Assembly: GCA_029547025.1 (NCBI GenBank)
Contig: JAKPQA010000359.1
Span: forward strand, 1 to 64,000
Source: Armatimonadota bacterium
GTDB taxonomy: Bacteria; Armatimonadota; Zipacnadia; UBA1398; JAKPQA01
Length of the DNA: 64,000 nt
Reading direction: 5' to 3'
Shown here piece by piece: positions 33,773-41,605 of the stretch. A program made the position numbers and the translations under genes. Every line of letters begins with the position of its first letter. Position 1 is the stretch's first letter. The notes below the pieces were generated by a model, which was not told the origin of the DNA, did not search any database, and saw nothing but the letters and a program-made list of their open reading frames with translations.

Positions 33773-35644
33773 CTAGCGGGGCGTCGAAGGTGCTGGTGGC
33801 ACGAGCTGCCGATGCAGCCGGACCGCCTCCTCCAGCGACGTCAAGGCGTAGTCACGCGTCCAGAGAGCCGTCTCGAGGGCGGACTTGCTGTTCTCATCAA
33901 GGGCCACCAGAAGGTTCACGAGGGCCTGTGCCGTAAGCCCCGCCGCTGCCACGTATTGGTCGTGCATGGCCGAGGCGCTGGGAGGGGGCTCGACGACACT
34001 GAGCATCTTGGTCAGCGAGTCGGCATCGTCGCGAAACGCGGACACCGCCCGATAGAGAGACTCTCTACGTGCGCTGCCCTGGCTCTCATCCGCGCTGCCC
34101 AGCAGTGCCCCACGCAGCATTGTCAGCGGTTCGACGGCTCCGTCGAGTGCTGCCACCAGCACTGTCTTCGCCGTCTCCATCAGGGCGTAGTAGGTGGGCG
34201 ACTCGAGGGCTTGCTGTTCACGCCACGAGGCCGATGCCTTCACGAAGCGCCGGAAGGCCTCCCGATGATCACCTTCGACGGACAAGATGCGGGCCAGTTC
34301 CTGGTTGCCGGCCGGGTCTTTGGGCTCCCAGAGCAAGAGTTGCTCGAGTTCGCGCTTGGCGCTGTCGAGGTCCTTCATGCGCGAATACGTCAGCGCGATC
34401 TTGCGCTGCACCTCGATGTCCTTGACCAGCAGTTCCTGCAGACGGGAGTACCACCTGAGCGCGGCCGGGAGGTCTGACTGTTTCTCACAGACGTCGGCCA
34501 GAGCCCGCAGCAACTCAGGGTTGGATGGGTCAGCCTGAACCATGGCCTCAAGTTGCTCGCGCCCCACATTCGCCAGTGCCCGGCTGGGCTCCGTGGGGTC
34601 GGCTTCAAGCTCCGCCAGTTCGCGGGCGAGCGCGACGTTCTTCGGGTCATACTGGAGGGCCGTCTTGTACGCCGCGATGGCCTGTTGCGGTTCACCGATG
34701 CGGCGGTACGCACGCCCGGTCTCGATCCAGATGGGCGCGCTGGTTGGATCGATGCGTCGCGCCCGGGCGAGAGTATCGAGCGCCTTCTGGGGCTCATTCT
34801 GTTGCGCCAGCGCCAGCGCCTCGAGGTAGAGCGCTTCGGCCTGTGGGTCCGGGCTGGCGGCGTAGGCGGGGGCGGCAGACGCGGGGCCGGGCCCGGGGGC
34901 AACCTGCGGCCCGTCGTCGACGGTCACGGTTCCGCTGTCCGGAGGCGTGGTTCCGCCTCCGGCGGGGGGGCTCGCGCCCGGGTCAGCGGTGGGGGCCGGT
35001 CCAGACGGTGTTGCGGGCCCAGCTGGTTGCGCCGCGCCCTGCGGTTCGGTCACCGCAGTGGGCCCGGTGCCGCCGCCTCCGGCACCCGCCGCGTTGCCCT
35101 CGCGGATCTGGGCCAGTGCGGCGAGCACCTGGCGGCCGATGTCCTCCCCCGTGGTCGACTCGCCCCAGACCGCGTCGAACTGCACCTGATTCGACGAGGC
35201 CACATCGACCACATGCAGATGCAGCTTCGCGGTCTGGTCGGGGCCGGGCGAGACCTTGCCGAACACACACGAGTCGACATAGATGAGTGCCCGGGCAATG
35301 GCCAAGGCCCTTGCGGGTGCGTTGGGGTCATCGAGCGACATGCGATCCCACTCGCGGAGCTCGCGCGCGGTGATCCGCCGCTCCTCGACAGCCCGCATGG
35401 CACTTCCCGACGTGATGTCGTAGTGGCAGAGCCGCTTGGTGGTGAGCTTGTCCAGCGCGGTCATCACGGCGCCGGAATAGGTGAGGGCTTCGGCCTGGTC
35501 CATTCCATCGCCGCGCAGGCTGAAGAAGAGCATGAACGTGGCCGTGCCAGGACCTTGGGCGATGGCCGGCCCAGGCCCGAGGCCCCGGAGCGCGCACATC
35601 ACCACAAGAGCCATGCCCAGTCGCCGGTGGCAGCCGGACCCCAC
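33773..35644 (-). CDS. Secreted TPR-repeat protein
   Basis: This ~623-residue protein has a signal peptide (ALVVMCALRGLGPGPAIAQ). The N-terminal globular part (~45-200) resembles a curli/LPP-type assembly domain, with YSGAVMTALDKL and VDVASSNQV. A Pro/Gly/Ala/Thr-rich linker (~205-275) leads to TPR motifs from ~280 (AEALYLEALALAQQNEPQKAL, APIWIETGRAYRRIGEPQQAI and others) and a helical C-terminal domain. The GTG at 35644 was preferred because AGAGGTGA lies 5 nt upstream; another GTG at 35653 overlaps the previous gene's stop (GTGA). The function is unknown; TPRs suggest a protein scaffold in the envelope. Confidence 0.75.
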   Translation of the reverse strand: MGSGCHRRLGMALVVMCALRGLGPGPAIAQGPGTATFMLFFSLRGDGMDQAEALTYSGAVMTALDKLTTKRLCHYDITSGSAMRAVEERRITARELREWDRMSLDDPNAPARALAIARALIYVDSCVFGKVSPGPDQTAKLHLHVVDVASSNQVQFDAVWGESTTGEDIGRQVLAALAQIREGNAAGAGGGGTGPTAVTEPQGAAQPAGPATPSGPAPTADPGASPPAGGGTTPPDSGTVTVDDGPQVAPGPGPASAAPAYAASPDPQAEALYLEALALAQQNEPQKALDTLARARRIDPTSAPIWIETGRAYRRIGEPQQAIAAYKTALQYDPKNVALARELAELEADPTEPSRALANVGREQLEAMVQADPSNPELLRALADVCEKQSDLPAALRWYSRLQELLVKDIEVQRKIALTYSRMKDLDSAKRELEQLLLWEPKDPAGNQELARILSVEGDHREAFRRFVKASASWREQQALESPTYYALMETAKTVLVAALDGAVEPLTMLRGALLGSADESQGSARRESLYRAVSAFRDDADSLTKMLSVVEPPPSASAMHDQYVAAAGLTAQALVNLLVALDENSKSALETALWTRDYALTSLEEAVRLHRQLVPPAPSTPR

Positions 35645-35649
35645 AGATG

Positions 35650-37284
35650 TCACCTCTGCCGGAGTGTTCGAAGAACGGCATCGCAAGCCTGGGCTCCCGC
35701 CCGTCCGCGCTCGCCGCCTTCCTTCAAGTAGAGCTCCTTCGCGCGCTGCAGCTCGTCCGCGGCCTGCTGCGGGCTGGTTCGGGAGAGTTCCAGACCACGC
35801 CGCTGGTGCTCGTCGGCTGACGATGCCGAGCCGGACGCTCCCTTTGCTCCGGGGCCCTTGGCGCCGACTCGCGTGACATTGATGACGGGCTTCTTGGCGG
35901 ATCCCGAGTCACTTGGCGCCACGCGGCCCGCCCCGCCCCCGATGATGTCGCGGAGGCTGCCGCGGACCGCCGGGTTCGTCGACATCGGGACCGATGGCGT
36001 GTCGAGGCCGGTCTCGCCGACGATCTGAGCCTTGGGCGCCTGCGAGCCCCCGCCGCCCGCCGGAGGCGTCTGCGCCGCGCCACTGGGCCACCGGGTTGCC
36101 GTGCCCGCGGCAGACCACTGGAACTGGGGAGACTGCACCGAGCCGCCGTCGGCCAGAACCATGCCACGTGGGTCAGCGCCGGTGGTTCCGGGAAGCCCGC
36201 TCCCGGCCAGGCCGCCCCCGGCGGCCGTCGGGGTTGCCCCCATGGCGGGTGGCACGCCACCGGCGCCTTCGGTACCGGCTGTCGCGGTGGCGACGGCCCC
36301 CGCCTGACCGGTGTCGGCAGGTGCGGGCAGCCCCTGGCCTGTCTGGGTCCCCGTCGATGCCGTGCCGTCATCCGTCTTCTCGGCCGTTTTGGTGCTCTGG
36401 TCGCCGGAGCCCATGCGGTCAACACACTGGTCGAGCCAGTAGCGCGCTTCCTGGTTGGCGGGATCGGCTGCCAAGGCAAGGCGGAAGAGCCCGGCTGCCC
36501 GGGGGTAGTCGCCGGTGTCGAAGATGTCGCGGCCGCGTTGGGTCTGCCCGGCCGACAGGGCGGTCTCGGCCGTGCTGGCCGCCCGCGCCGGCGTCATCAG
36601 GCCTGCCGTCGATACACCGAGGTCTGATGGCTGGGATGGGCGGGTCAGCAGCACCGCTCCGGCAGCGATGGCAATCACAAACACGCAGGCGGCCACGGCG
36701 ACGGGGCTGACGCGGAAGCGCCGCACCGCGCGGGTCGTCTCGTCCCGTGGATGGGGCTGGGCCGCCGGGTCGGGTTGGGGGCTCCGCGCCAGCCGCTCCT
36801 GCAGCAGCCGGATCCGGTAGAGGTCCACTCGGTTCGACGGGTCCAGGTCGACGGCCGACTGGTACTCTTCGATCGCCTCACGGTACCGCCCGGCCGACTC
36901 ATAGAGGTTAGCGAGAAGGGAGTGGGGCCTCGGATCATCCGGAGCGGCCGTCACCGCCTGGAGCGCCGCATCCACGGCGCGCGCCAGGTCGCCTGAGTTC
37001 CGGGCGTCGTAGGCCTCCGCCAGCAGTGCATCGACACCGTTGGGCGCGTGGGGCGAGGCATCATGCTCCGGCAAGACGCCGCGCGCCGGCGGAGCCGTGG
37101 GGGGCTCAGCGTGCATGTCGGACGGCAGGAGGCCCGGATCGACCTCCACCGGATTGGCCTGCTCAGGCGCCTCGGGCACCGGGGCGTCGGTCGGGTTGGC
37201 TGTGTCGGCTTTCAGCACATGGCCACACCTCCGACAGAAATGGTTGTTGATCGAGTTACGAGTCCCACACTCGGGGCAGAACAA
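35650..37284 (-). CDS. Zinc-ribbon, TPR and transmembrane protein with low-complexity C-terminus
   Basis: This 544-residue protein starts with a zinc ribbon (FCPECGTRN...FCRRCGHVL). A Pro-rich linker follows, then TPR-like helices (~85-165; DLARAVDAALQAVTAAPDD), a transmembrane helix at ~192-215 (VAACVFVIAIAAGAVLL), and further TPR (TGDYPRAAGLFRLALAADP) before a long Gly/Thr/Ala/Pro stretch with an ordered helical tail (ELQRAKELYLKEGG). The TTG start with GGTGAG 6 nt upstream is the only good choice. It overlaps the next TPR gene start region. The layout (cytoplasmic zinc ribbon and TPR joined to an outer repeat region) suggests a membrane scaffold; I cannot assign a pathway. Confidence 0.72.
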   Translation of the reverse strand: MFCPECGTRNSINNHFCRRCGHVLKADTANPTDAPVPEAPEQANPVEVDPGLLPSDMHAEPPTAPPARGVLPEHDASPHAPNGVDALLAEAYDARNSGDLARAVDAALQAVTAAPDDPRPHSLLANLYESAGRYREAIEEYQSAVDLDPSNRVDLYRIRLLQERLARSPQPDPAAQPHPRDETTRAVRRFRVSPVAVAACVFVIAIAAGAVLLTRPSQPSDLGVSTAGLMTPARAASTAETALSAGQTQRGRDIFDTGDYPRAAGLFRLALAADPANQEARYWLDQCVDRMGSGDQSTKTAEKTDDGTASTGTQTGQGLPAPADTGQAGAVATATAGTEGAGGVPPAMGATPTAAGGGLAGSGLPGTTGADPRGMVLADGGSVQSPQFQWSAAGTATRWPSGAAQTPPAGGGGSQAPKAQIVGETGLDTPSVPMSTNPAVRGSLRDIIGGGAGRVAPSDSGSAKKPVINVTRVGAKGPGAKGASGSASSADEHQRRGLELSRTSPQQAADELQRAKELYLKEGGERGRAGAQACDAVLRTLRQR

Positions 37285-37379
37285 GGCCGCTCACCCCCAA
37301 AGCACCATGGACGCTCGACACCGTCCGATCGATCGATGCCTGTGTGCCAGTCGGCGCGATCTGTCATGCTGCCGGATCA

Positions 37380-38267
37380 CTACGGAATGACCTTATTCAG
37401 CGGATACTCGATGATCCCCGAGGCTCCGGCTGTCTTGAGCGCAGGGATGATCTCCCGCACGGTGGCTTCATCCACGATCGTCTCCACGGCGACCCACTCC
37501 GGATCGGACAGCGCCGACACCGTGGGGTTCTGGAGCGCGGGCAGCAGAGCGAGCACTCCTTCCAGGCCGTCGCGCCGGACGTTCATCTTCAGCCCCACCT
37601 TGGCGGATGCCCGGAGTGCCCCCTCGAGCAACAGGGCAATGTTCTCCATCTTCCGGCGCTTCCATGCATCGGCGTACGCCTCGTGGTTGGCGATGAACCG
37701 CGTCGTCGTCTCGAGCAGAGTCTCGACGATCCTCAACCGGTTCGCGCGCAGTGAGCTGCCCGTCTCGGTGATATCAACCACGGCATCCGCCATGCCGCGT
37801 AGCTTGGCTTCGGTGGCACCCCACGAAAACTCGACCTCGGCCTCAACACCACGTTCGGCGAGCAGGCGCTTGGTGACGCCCACGAGCTCGGTGGCGATAC
37901 GCTTGCCCCGGAGCTGCTCGATACAGACGATCTCGGATTCCTCGGGGACAACGAGCACCCACCGCGCCTTGCCGGCCCCCTGCTTGGCGTAGGCCAGGTC
38001 GCAGAGCTCGACCACATCGGCCTCGGTCTCGATCACCCAGTCGTGTCCGGTTAGACCACAGTCGAACACGCCATGTTCCACGTAGCGAGCCATTTCCTGG
38101 GCGCGGATGAACCGGGCTTCGAGCTCGGGATCGCCGGTGGAGGGCGCATAGGACCGGCGCGAGGCCACCGCCACGGGGAACCCCGCGCGACGGAAGAGCT
38201 CGATGGTCGATTCCTGCATGCTGCCCGCGGGCAGACCGATCTTCAGGACACGCTGCTCGTCGTTCAT
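37380..38267 (-). CDS. hisG: ATP phosphoribosyltransferase HisG (long form)
   Basis: This 295-residue protein begins [19 protein letters not shown], has the catalytic core ([39 protein letters not shown]) and a C-terminal regulatory domain (~215-295) that binds histidine for feedback inhibition. It catalyses the first step of histidine synthesis. An AAAGGTGA precedes the ATG. It stands alone here; hisD is 14 kb away in a different operon. Confidence 0.94.
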   Translation of the reverse strand: MNDEQRVLKIGLPAGSMQESTIELFRRAGFPVAVASRRSYAPSTGDPELEARFIRAQEMARYVEHGVFDCGLTGHDWVIETEADVVELCDLAYAKQGAGKARWVLVVPEESEIVCIEQLRGKRIATELVGVTKRLLAERGVEAEVEFSWGATEAKLRGMADAVVDITETGSSLRANRLRIVETLLETTTRFIANHEAYADAWKRRKMENIALLLEGALRASAKVGLKMNVRRDGLEGVLALLPALQNPTVSALSDPEWVAVETIVDEATVREIIPALKTAGASGIIEYPLNKVIP

Positions 38268-38499
38268 GACTCACCTTTCGCAGCCGCAGGCTCGGCAAGA
38301 CGGGGACTCCGCGGGCCCATTATGCGGGATACGCCAAGAGATGAACAGCCATGGGTGGGCGTGGAGCCGTGGGGCAGACTCCGGACTCCAGCCGAGCGCG
38401 GCCTGCCCCTCCGCCCTGGACCCATGCGCCGTTCCAGCGCGGAGGAGGAAGTATGGGCAGCCCTGAGGGGAGTGTCAACGCGAGGGCGACCTCGACCGC

Positions 38500-39567
38500 C
38501 TATGCTCCGGCCGCCGCCCTCAGATCTGCCTCGGTGACTGTCACATGCTTGATGGCCTTGCGATCCCAGGTGTAGACCACGTGGATGACCCCCTCAGCGT
38601 CCTGTGCCATGGCCGGGTATGAGAACTCGCCTTCGCCGGACTCCAGCGCCACTTCGACGGGGAAGGTGTCGCCCTCTTCATCGCTGAGTGCCAGGGCCAG
38701 GGGAGTGCGGCGGCACTCGGACGGGTTGTAGGCCAGGAGTACGGCGCCACTCGCGAGCCGGAGCAGGGCCGCCGCGGAGTCGGGGTTTGGCAGCGTGGTC
38801 GGTGTGGGCTCGGTCCACGAGTGACCGCCATCGGTCGAGGTGGACCTCAACAGCCAGTGGGGCGGGTCGGTGGTCCGCATTAGGGCCACAAGTGAGCCAT
38901 CCGCGCGCTCGATCACGGTCGGCTGGATACACCGACCTCGTGCCGACAGCACACAGGGATCGGTCCACGTCGACCCATCGTCGGGCGACAGGCTGAAGAG
39001 TGATGCATGTCGTGCACTGTCGTAGAACGGTAGCAGCCAATCGCCCGACGAGAGGACGATGGGCGGATTCCGCGGGATCCAGCCGGGGATGAAGAACATC
39101 TCGCGGGGCCGAGACCACGTGGCCCCCTCGTCCGATGAGAAGCGGGAGAACATGCGCGCGACCGACCAGGACCGCTCCGGCAGCGTCACGTAGAACAGCC
39201 ACAGGCGCCCGTCAGGCGCGCGCCCGAGCACCGGGTTGCCTTCGGAGATGCCGGGGTTATCCACCAACGCCTCGGGTCTCGACCAGGCCTAGGCCACTCG
39301 GTTGTACCGGGACCAGTATATGGCGACATCCGGATGGCGCTCTTCCGTGCCGGCGTAGAAGGCGGCCAGCACGTCTCCGCCCACCAGCGGGGCTATGGTG
39401 GCGCCGTGGTACATGGGTACGCCCGGCACGGTGGGGATCAGGGAGCTTTGCACCACGGCGGCGGGGAGCGCGGGCCCAGGCGGGCAGTGGCATCCCGAGA
39501 GCAGACCAGCGACCGCAACCGTCGCCATCGGAGCCAGGAGTGGCAGGCAGCGGGAGGAACGGCGCAT
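38500..39567 (-). pseudogene. BNR/sialidase-like lipoprotein gene interrupted by an in-frame TAG
   Basis: Reading from 39567, a lipoprotein signal (ending LLSGC) leads into VPMYHGATIAPLVGGDVLAAF, typical of the first blade of a sialidase-like propeller. The frame then meets TAG at 39289-39291 and continues in the same frame with AWSRPEALVDNPGISEGNP, RFSSDEGATW and SLSPDDGSTW (Asp-box motifs) to a stop at 38500. Both halves belong to one protein. The TAG lies in GGCCTAGGCC; deleting six bases (TAGGCC) would restore a continuous RVAWSRPE. GGGGTGA precedes the ATG. It may be a recent pseudogene, a sequencing/assembly error, or two separate short proteins. The downstream half could restart at the GTG at 39267. 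Confidence 0.75.
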
Positions 39568-39674
39568 ACTGATCACCCCACGAAGCATCCTTTCCGCGTC
39601 GGGTCCGGTCTGGCCTTGCATCCCTCCCAGGTTGGCAGCATCCCCGAAGTTGGGCGTGACGCCGCGCCGTGGCG

Positions 39675-41024
39675 CTACCGCCCATACACACCCCGGTAAG
39701 CGCGAAGGATCGACTCAGCCTGCGCCTGCATCCGGTCGGAAACGGGTGGCCGCGCAGTCATCTCGTTGATCGGGCTGCCCTGGCCCGGCGCCGATAGATG
39801 CACATCGACCATCTCGTTCCAGCTGTAGAAGCCGATGCCGTGCGCGAACCGGGCCGGCTCGAAGCCGTACAGCTCCGAGACCACGGTGGGGTCGGCCCCG
39901 CCCTCGGCCGGCGGGCGCCCCCAGTCGCTGTAGGTTCGGTAGCAGAGGACGACCTTCTGGCCCGTTGCCCGGATGTGGCTGGCCAGGGTTTGCCGCTCGA
40001 CGTCGTCCATGGGCCCGGTCATCCGCAGGAAGAGGACGTCGGCGTGGTAGGCCGTGCTGGGGTTGGCGTTGCAGCCGATGCGGTATGCGACGGCGTGGGG
40101 GTGTCTCGATCCGACTGGGTACGGCAACTCGCTGGCGATGAGTAGGTCGGGCATCTTGGCCCGGAGCCGATCCTTCATGGCCAGCAGCCCTCGGTTCACC
40201 ATCTGGGAACAGAACTCGACATGATCTTCAACGGCCTGTGGGTGGGCCGCGCGTCCCTCGATGTGTGCCGGACGATCGAACACCATGGTGTCTCTGGGGT
40301 CGATGTCGGCGAACGCGCCATATGATGTGCCCCAGGCACGATTGAGGCGAGACACTTCGTCCACGTACCGCCGGCGCAGCCAGTCGCGGAAGAGTCCATT
40401 GGTGCGCCCGTCGAAGCTGGCGCCATCCCAACCTAGCTCGACGGTGAGCGCCACGCACGGACGCGTCGTGCCCCGCCAGCGGAACCGCGCCAGGGCGCCC
40501 TCGTCGAAGTAGCGCCGGACATATTGCTCGGCATAGGCGGCCCCAGCCGCGACGGTCTCCTCGTCGTAGACCAGCAGGCTCGAGGGCTTGCCGTCCTGCG
40601 TGACGCCCTGCGTGAGGTTCGCCCCGAACCATTCGCGTGCCAGGCCGATGCGCCCGGGGTCACACCCCATATCGCTCCACGTCTTGAGCGAGAGCCAGGG
40701 CAGGATCTGCAGTCCCGCCTGCCGCGCCAGACGATGCCCGCGGTCCAGCAACCCCCAGTTGCCATCGATGGCCTGGGACCACTCGTGATCGACCAGCAGC
40801 GTGTTGATGCCCATGGCCTTCAGCCGCGCCAGGTCGCGCAGCACCGTCTCATCCGAGGTCTTCCACGGTTCCCACCAGTGGGGGAAGAAGTAGATGGCGC
40901 ACACGGGGTCGCCGTTGGGGGCGCGAAGCGGCTCGTTGGGGGTGAGCGCTCCCGCGAGGGCAGCCCCGTGGGCCAGAAGCACAGCGACGGGAGCCAGGTT
41001 GAGAGCGCGGGGGGCCCGTACCAT
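39675..41024 (-). CDS. Secreted GH42-like glycosidase
   Basis: This ~449-residue protein has a signal peptide (APRALNLAPVAVLLAHGAALA). A TIM-barrel region follows, with AIYFFPHWWEPWKTSDETVLRDLA broken here into its start, LLVDHEWSQAI, ALTVELGWDG (candidate catalytic Glu), and the GH42-like stretch RRRYVDEVSRLNRAWGTSYG. Later Tyr/Trp-rich strands (SELPYPVG, GFYSWNEM) suit sugar binding. The probable activity is a beta-galactosidase-like hydrolase, unproven. The ATG at 41024 has GGAG 10 nt upstream. The upstream BNR gene, the GH42-like gene and the glycosidase at 4210 are similar in secreted character. Confidence 0.7.
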   Translation of the reverse strand: MVRAPRALNLAPVAVLLAHGAALAGALTPNEPLRAPNGDPVCAIYFFPHWWEPWKTSDETVLRDLARLKAMGINTLLVDHEWSQAIDGNWGLLDRGHRLARQAGLQILPWLSLKTWSDMGCDPGRIGLAREWFGANLTQGVTQDGKPSSLLVYDEETVAAGAAYAEQYVRRYFDEGALARFRWRGTTRPCVALTVELGWDGASFDGRTNGLFRDWLRRRYVDEVSRLNRAWGTSYGAFADIDPRDTMVFDRPAHIEGRAAHPQAVEDHVEFCSQMVNRGLLAMKDRLRAKMPDLLIASELPYPVGSRHPHAVAYRIGCNANPSTAYHADVLFLRMTGPMDDVERQTLASHIRATGQKVVLCYRTYSDWGRPPAEGGADPTVVSELYGFEPARFAHGIGFYSWNEMVDVHLSAPGQGSPINEMTARPPVSDRMQAQAESILRAYRGVYGR

Positions 41025-41248
41025 GACGCGTGAGCTCCTCATCCGGGGGCGGTTGCCCCGCTTTGATCGTTTCCCTCCGTCGTCTCGCCGTGCCTCCCAG
41101 CGGAGTGTTCGTCTACAATACGGGCACCACCAGGCCGCGGCCAGTCTGAAGGCCGGGCGCCCATCGGTCCCAGGCCATGCGTCGAGCACCCGTGACCGAG
41201 GGATGCGGGGAGCGAACCCCGGCCGGTTCCAGCGGGGAGGCAGTGACG

Positions 41249-41566
41249 GTGCGGGGAGACGATGGATTCCGGCACATCCGGGAGGTGGCTCGGCCCACTC
41301 CCATGGACGCCGTACTGCTCATCATCTGTGCGGGGTGCTTCACTCTCCTGCTGGTGGCGACACGATACGGTTGGGAGTCCTCCGGTTACGCGTTCTGTGG
41401 AGGTTTGGCGTTTTCGCTGTGGGTGCTGAACATCGTGAACCGAGTGATTGGGACGCTGCGGGAGCTCCACGATCGGGTGCGGCGGCTCGAGCTCCGGCTC
41501 CAGGGGCTGCTGGACGACATGGGCGATGAGGAAGCGGCTCATGGGCGCGACGAACGACGTAACTGA
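41249..41566 (+). CDS. Small membrane protein with coiled-coil tail
   Basis: This ~105-residue protein has two hydrophobic stretches (VLLIICAGCFTLLLVA and AFCGGLAFSLWVLNIV) and a basic, helical C-terminus with heptad character (RELHDRVRRLELRLQGLL). The GTG at 41249 is favoured by GGGGAGG 8 nt upstream. It lies 39 bp before the double-VWA gene and probably belongs to its operon. No known family is recognised. Confidence 0.55.
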   Translation: MRGDDGFRHIREVARPTPMDAVLLIICAGCFTLLLVATRYGWESSGYAFCGGLAFSLWVLNIVNRVIGTLRELHDRVRRLELRLQGLLDDMGDEEAAHGRDERRN

Positions 41567-41605
41567 CCTGGCCACGGCGGGCCGCAAGCCTGGCCTGGGT
41601 GCCCC

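Noticed and set aside
34840-35090. Pro/Gly/Ala/Thr-rich stretch as tandem DNA repeats
   Set aside because: The composition is biased but there is no exact repeating unit; it fits a disordered linker between two domains.
39289-39291. TAG read as pyrrolysine or a reassigned codon
   Set aside because: Several intact genes here (mnmE, recR, pdxS, pdxT, etfA) end with TAG, so it is a normal stop; no pyrrolysine genes are seen.
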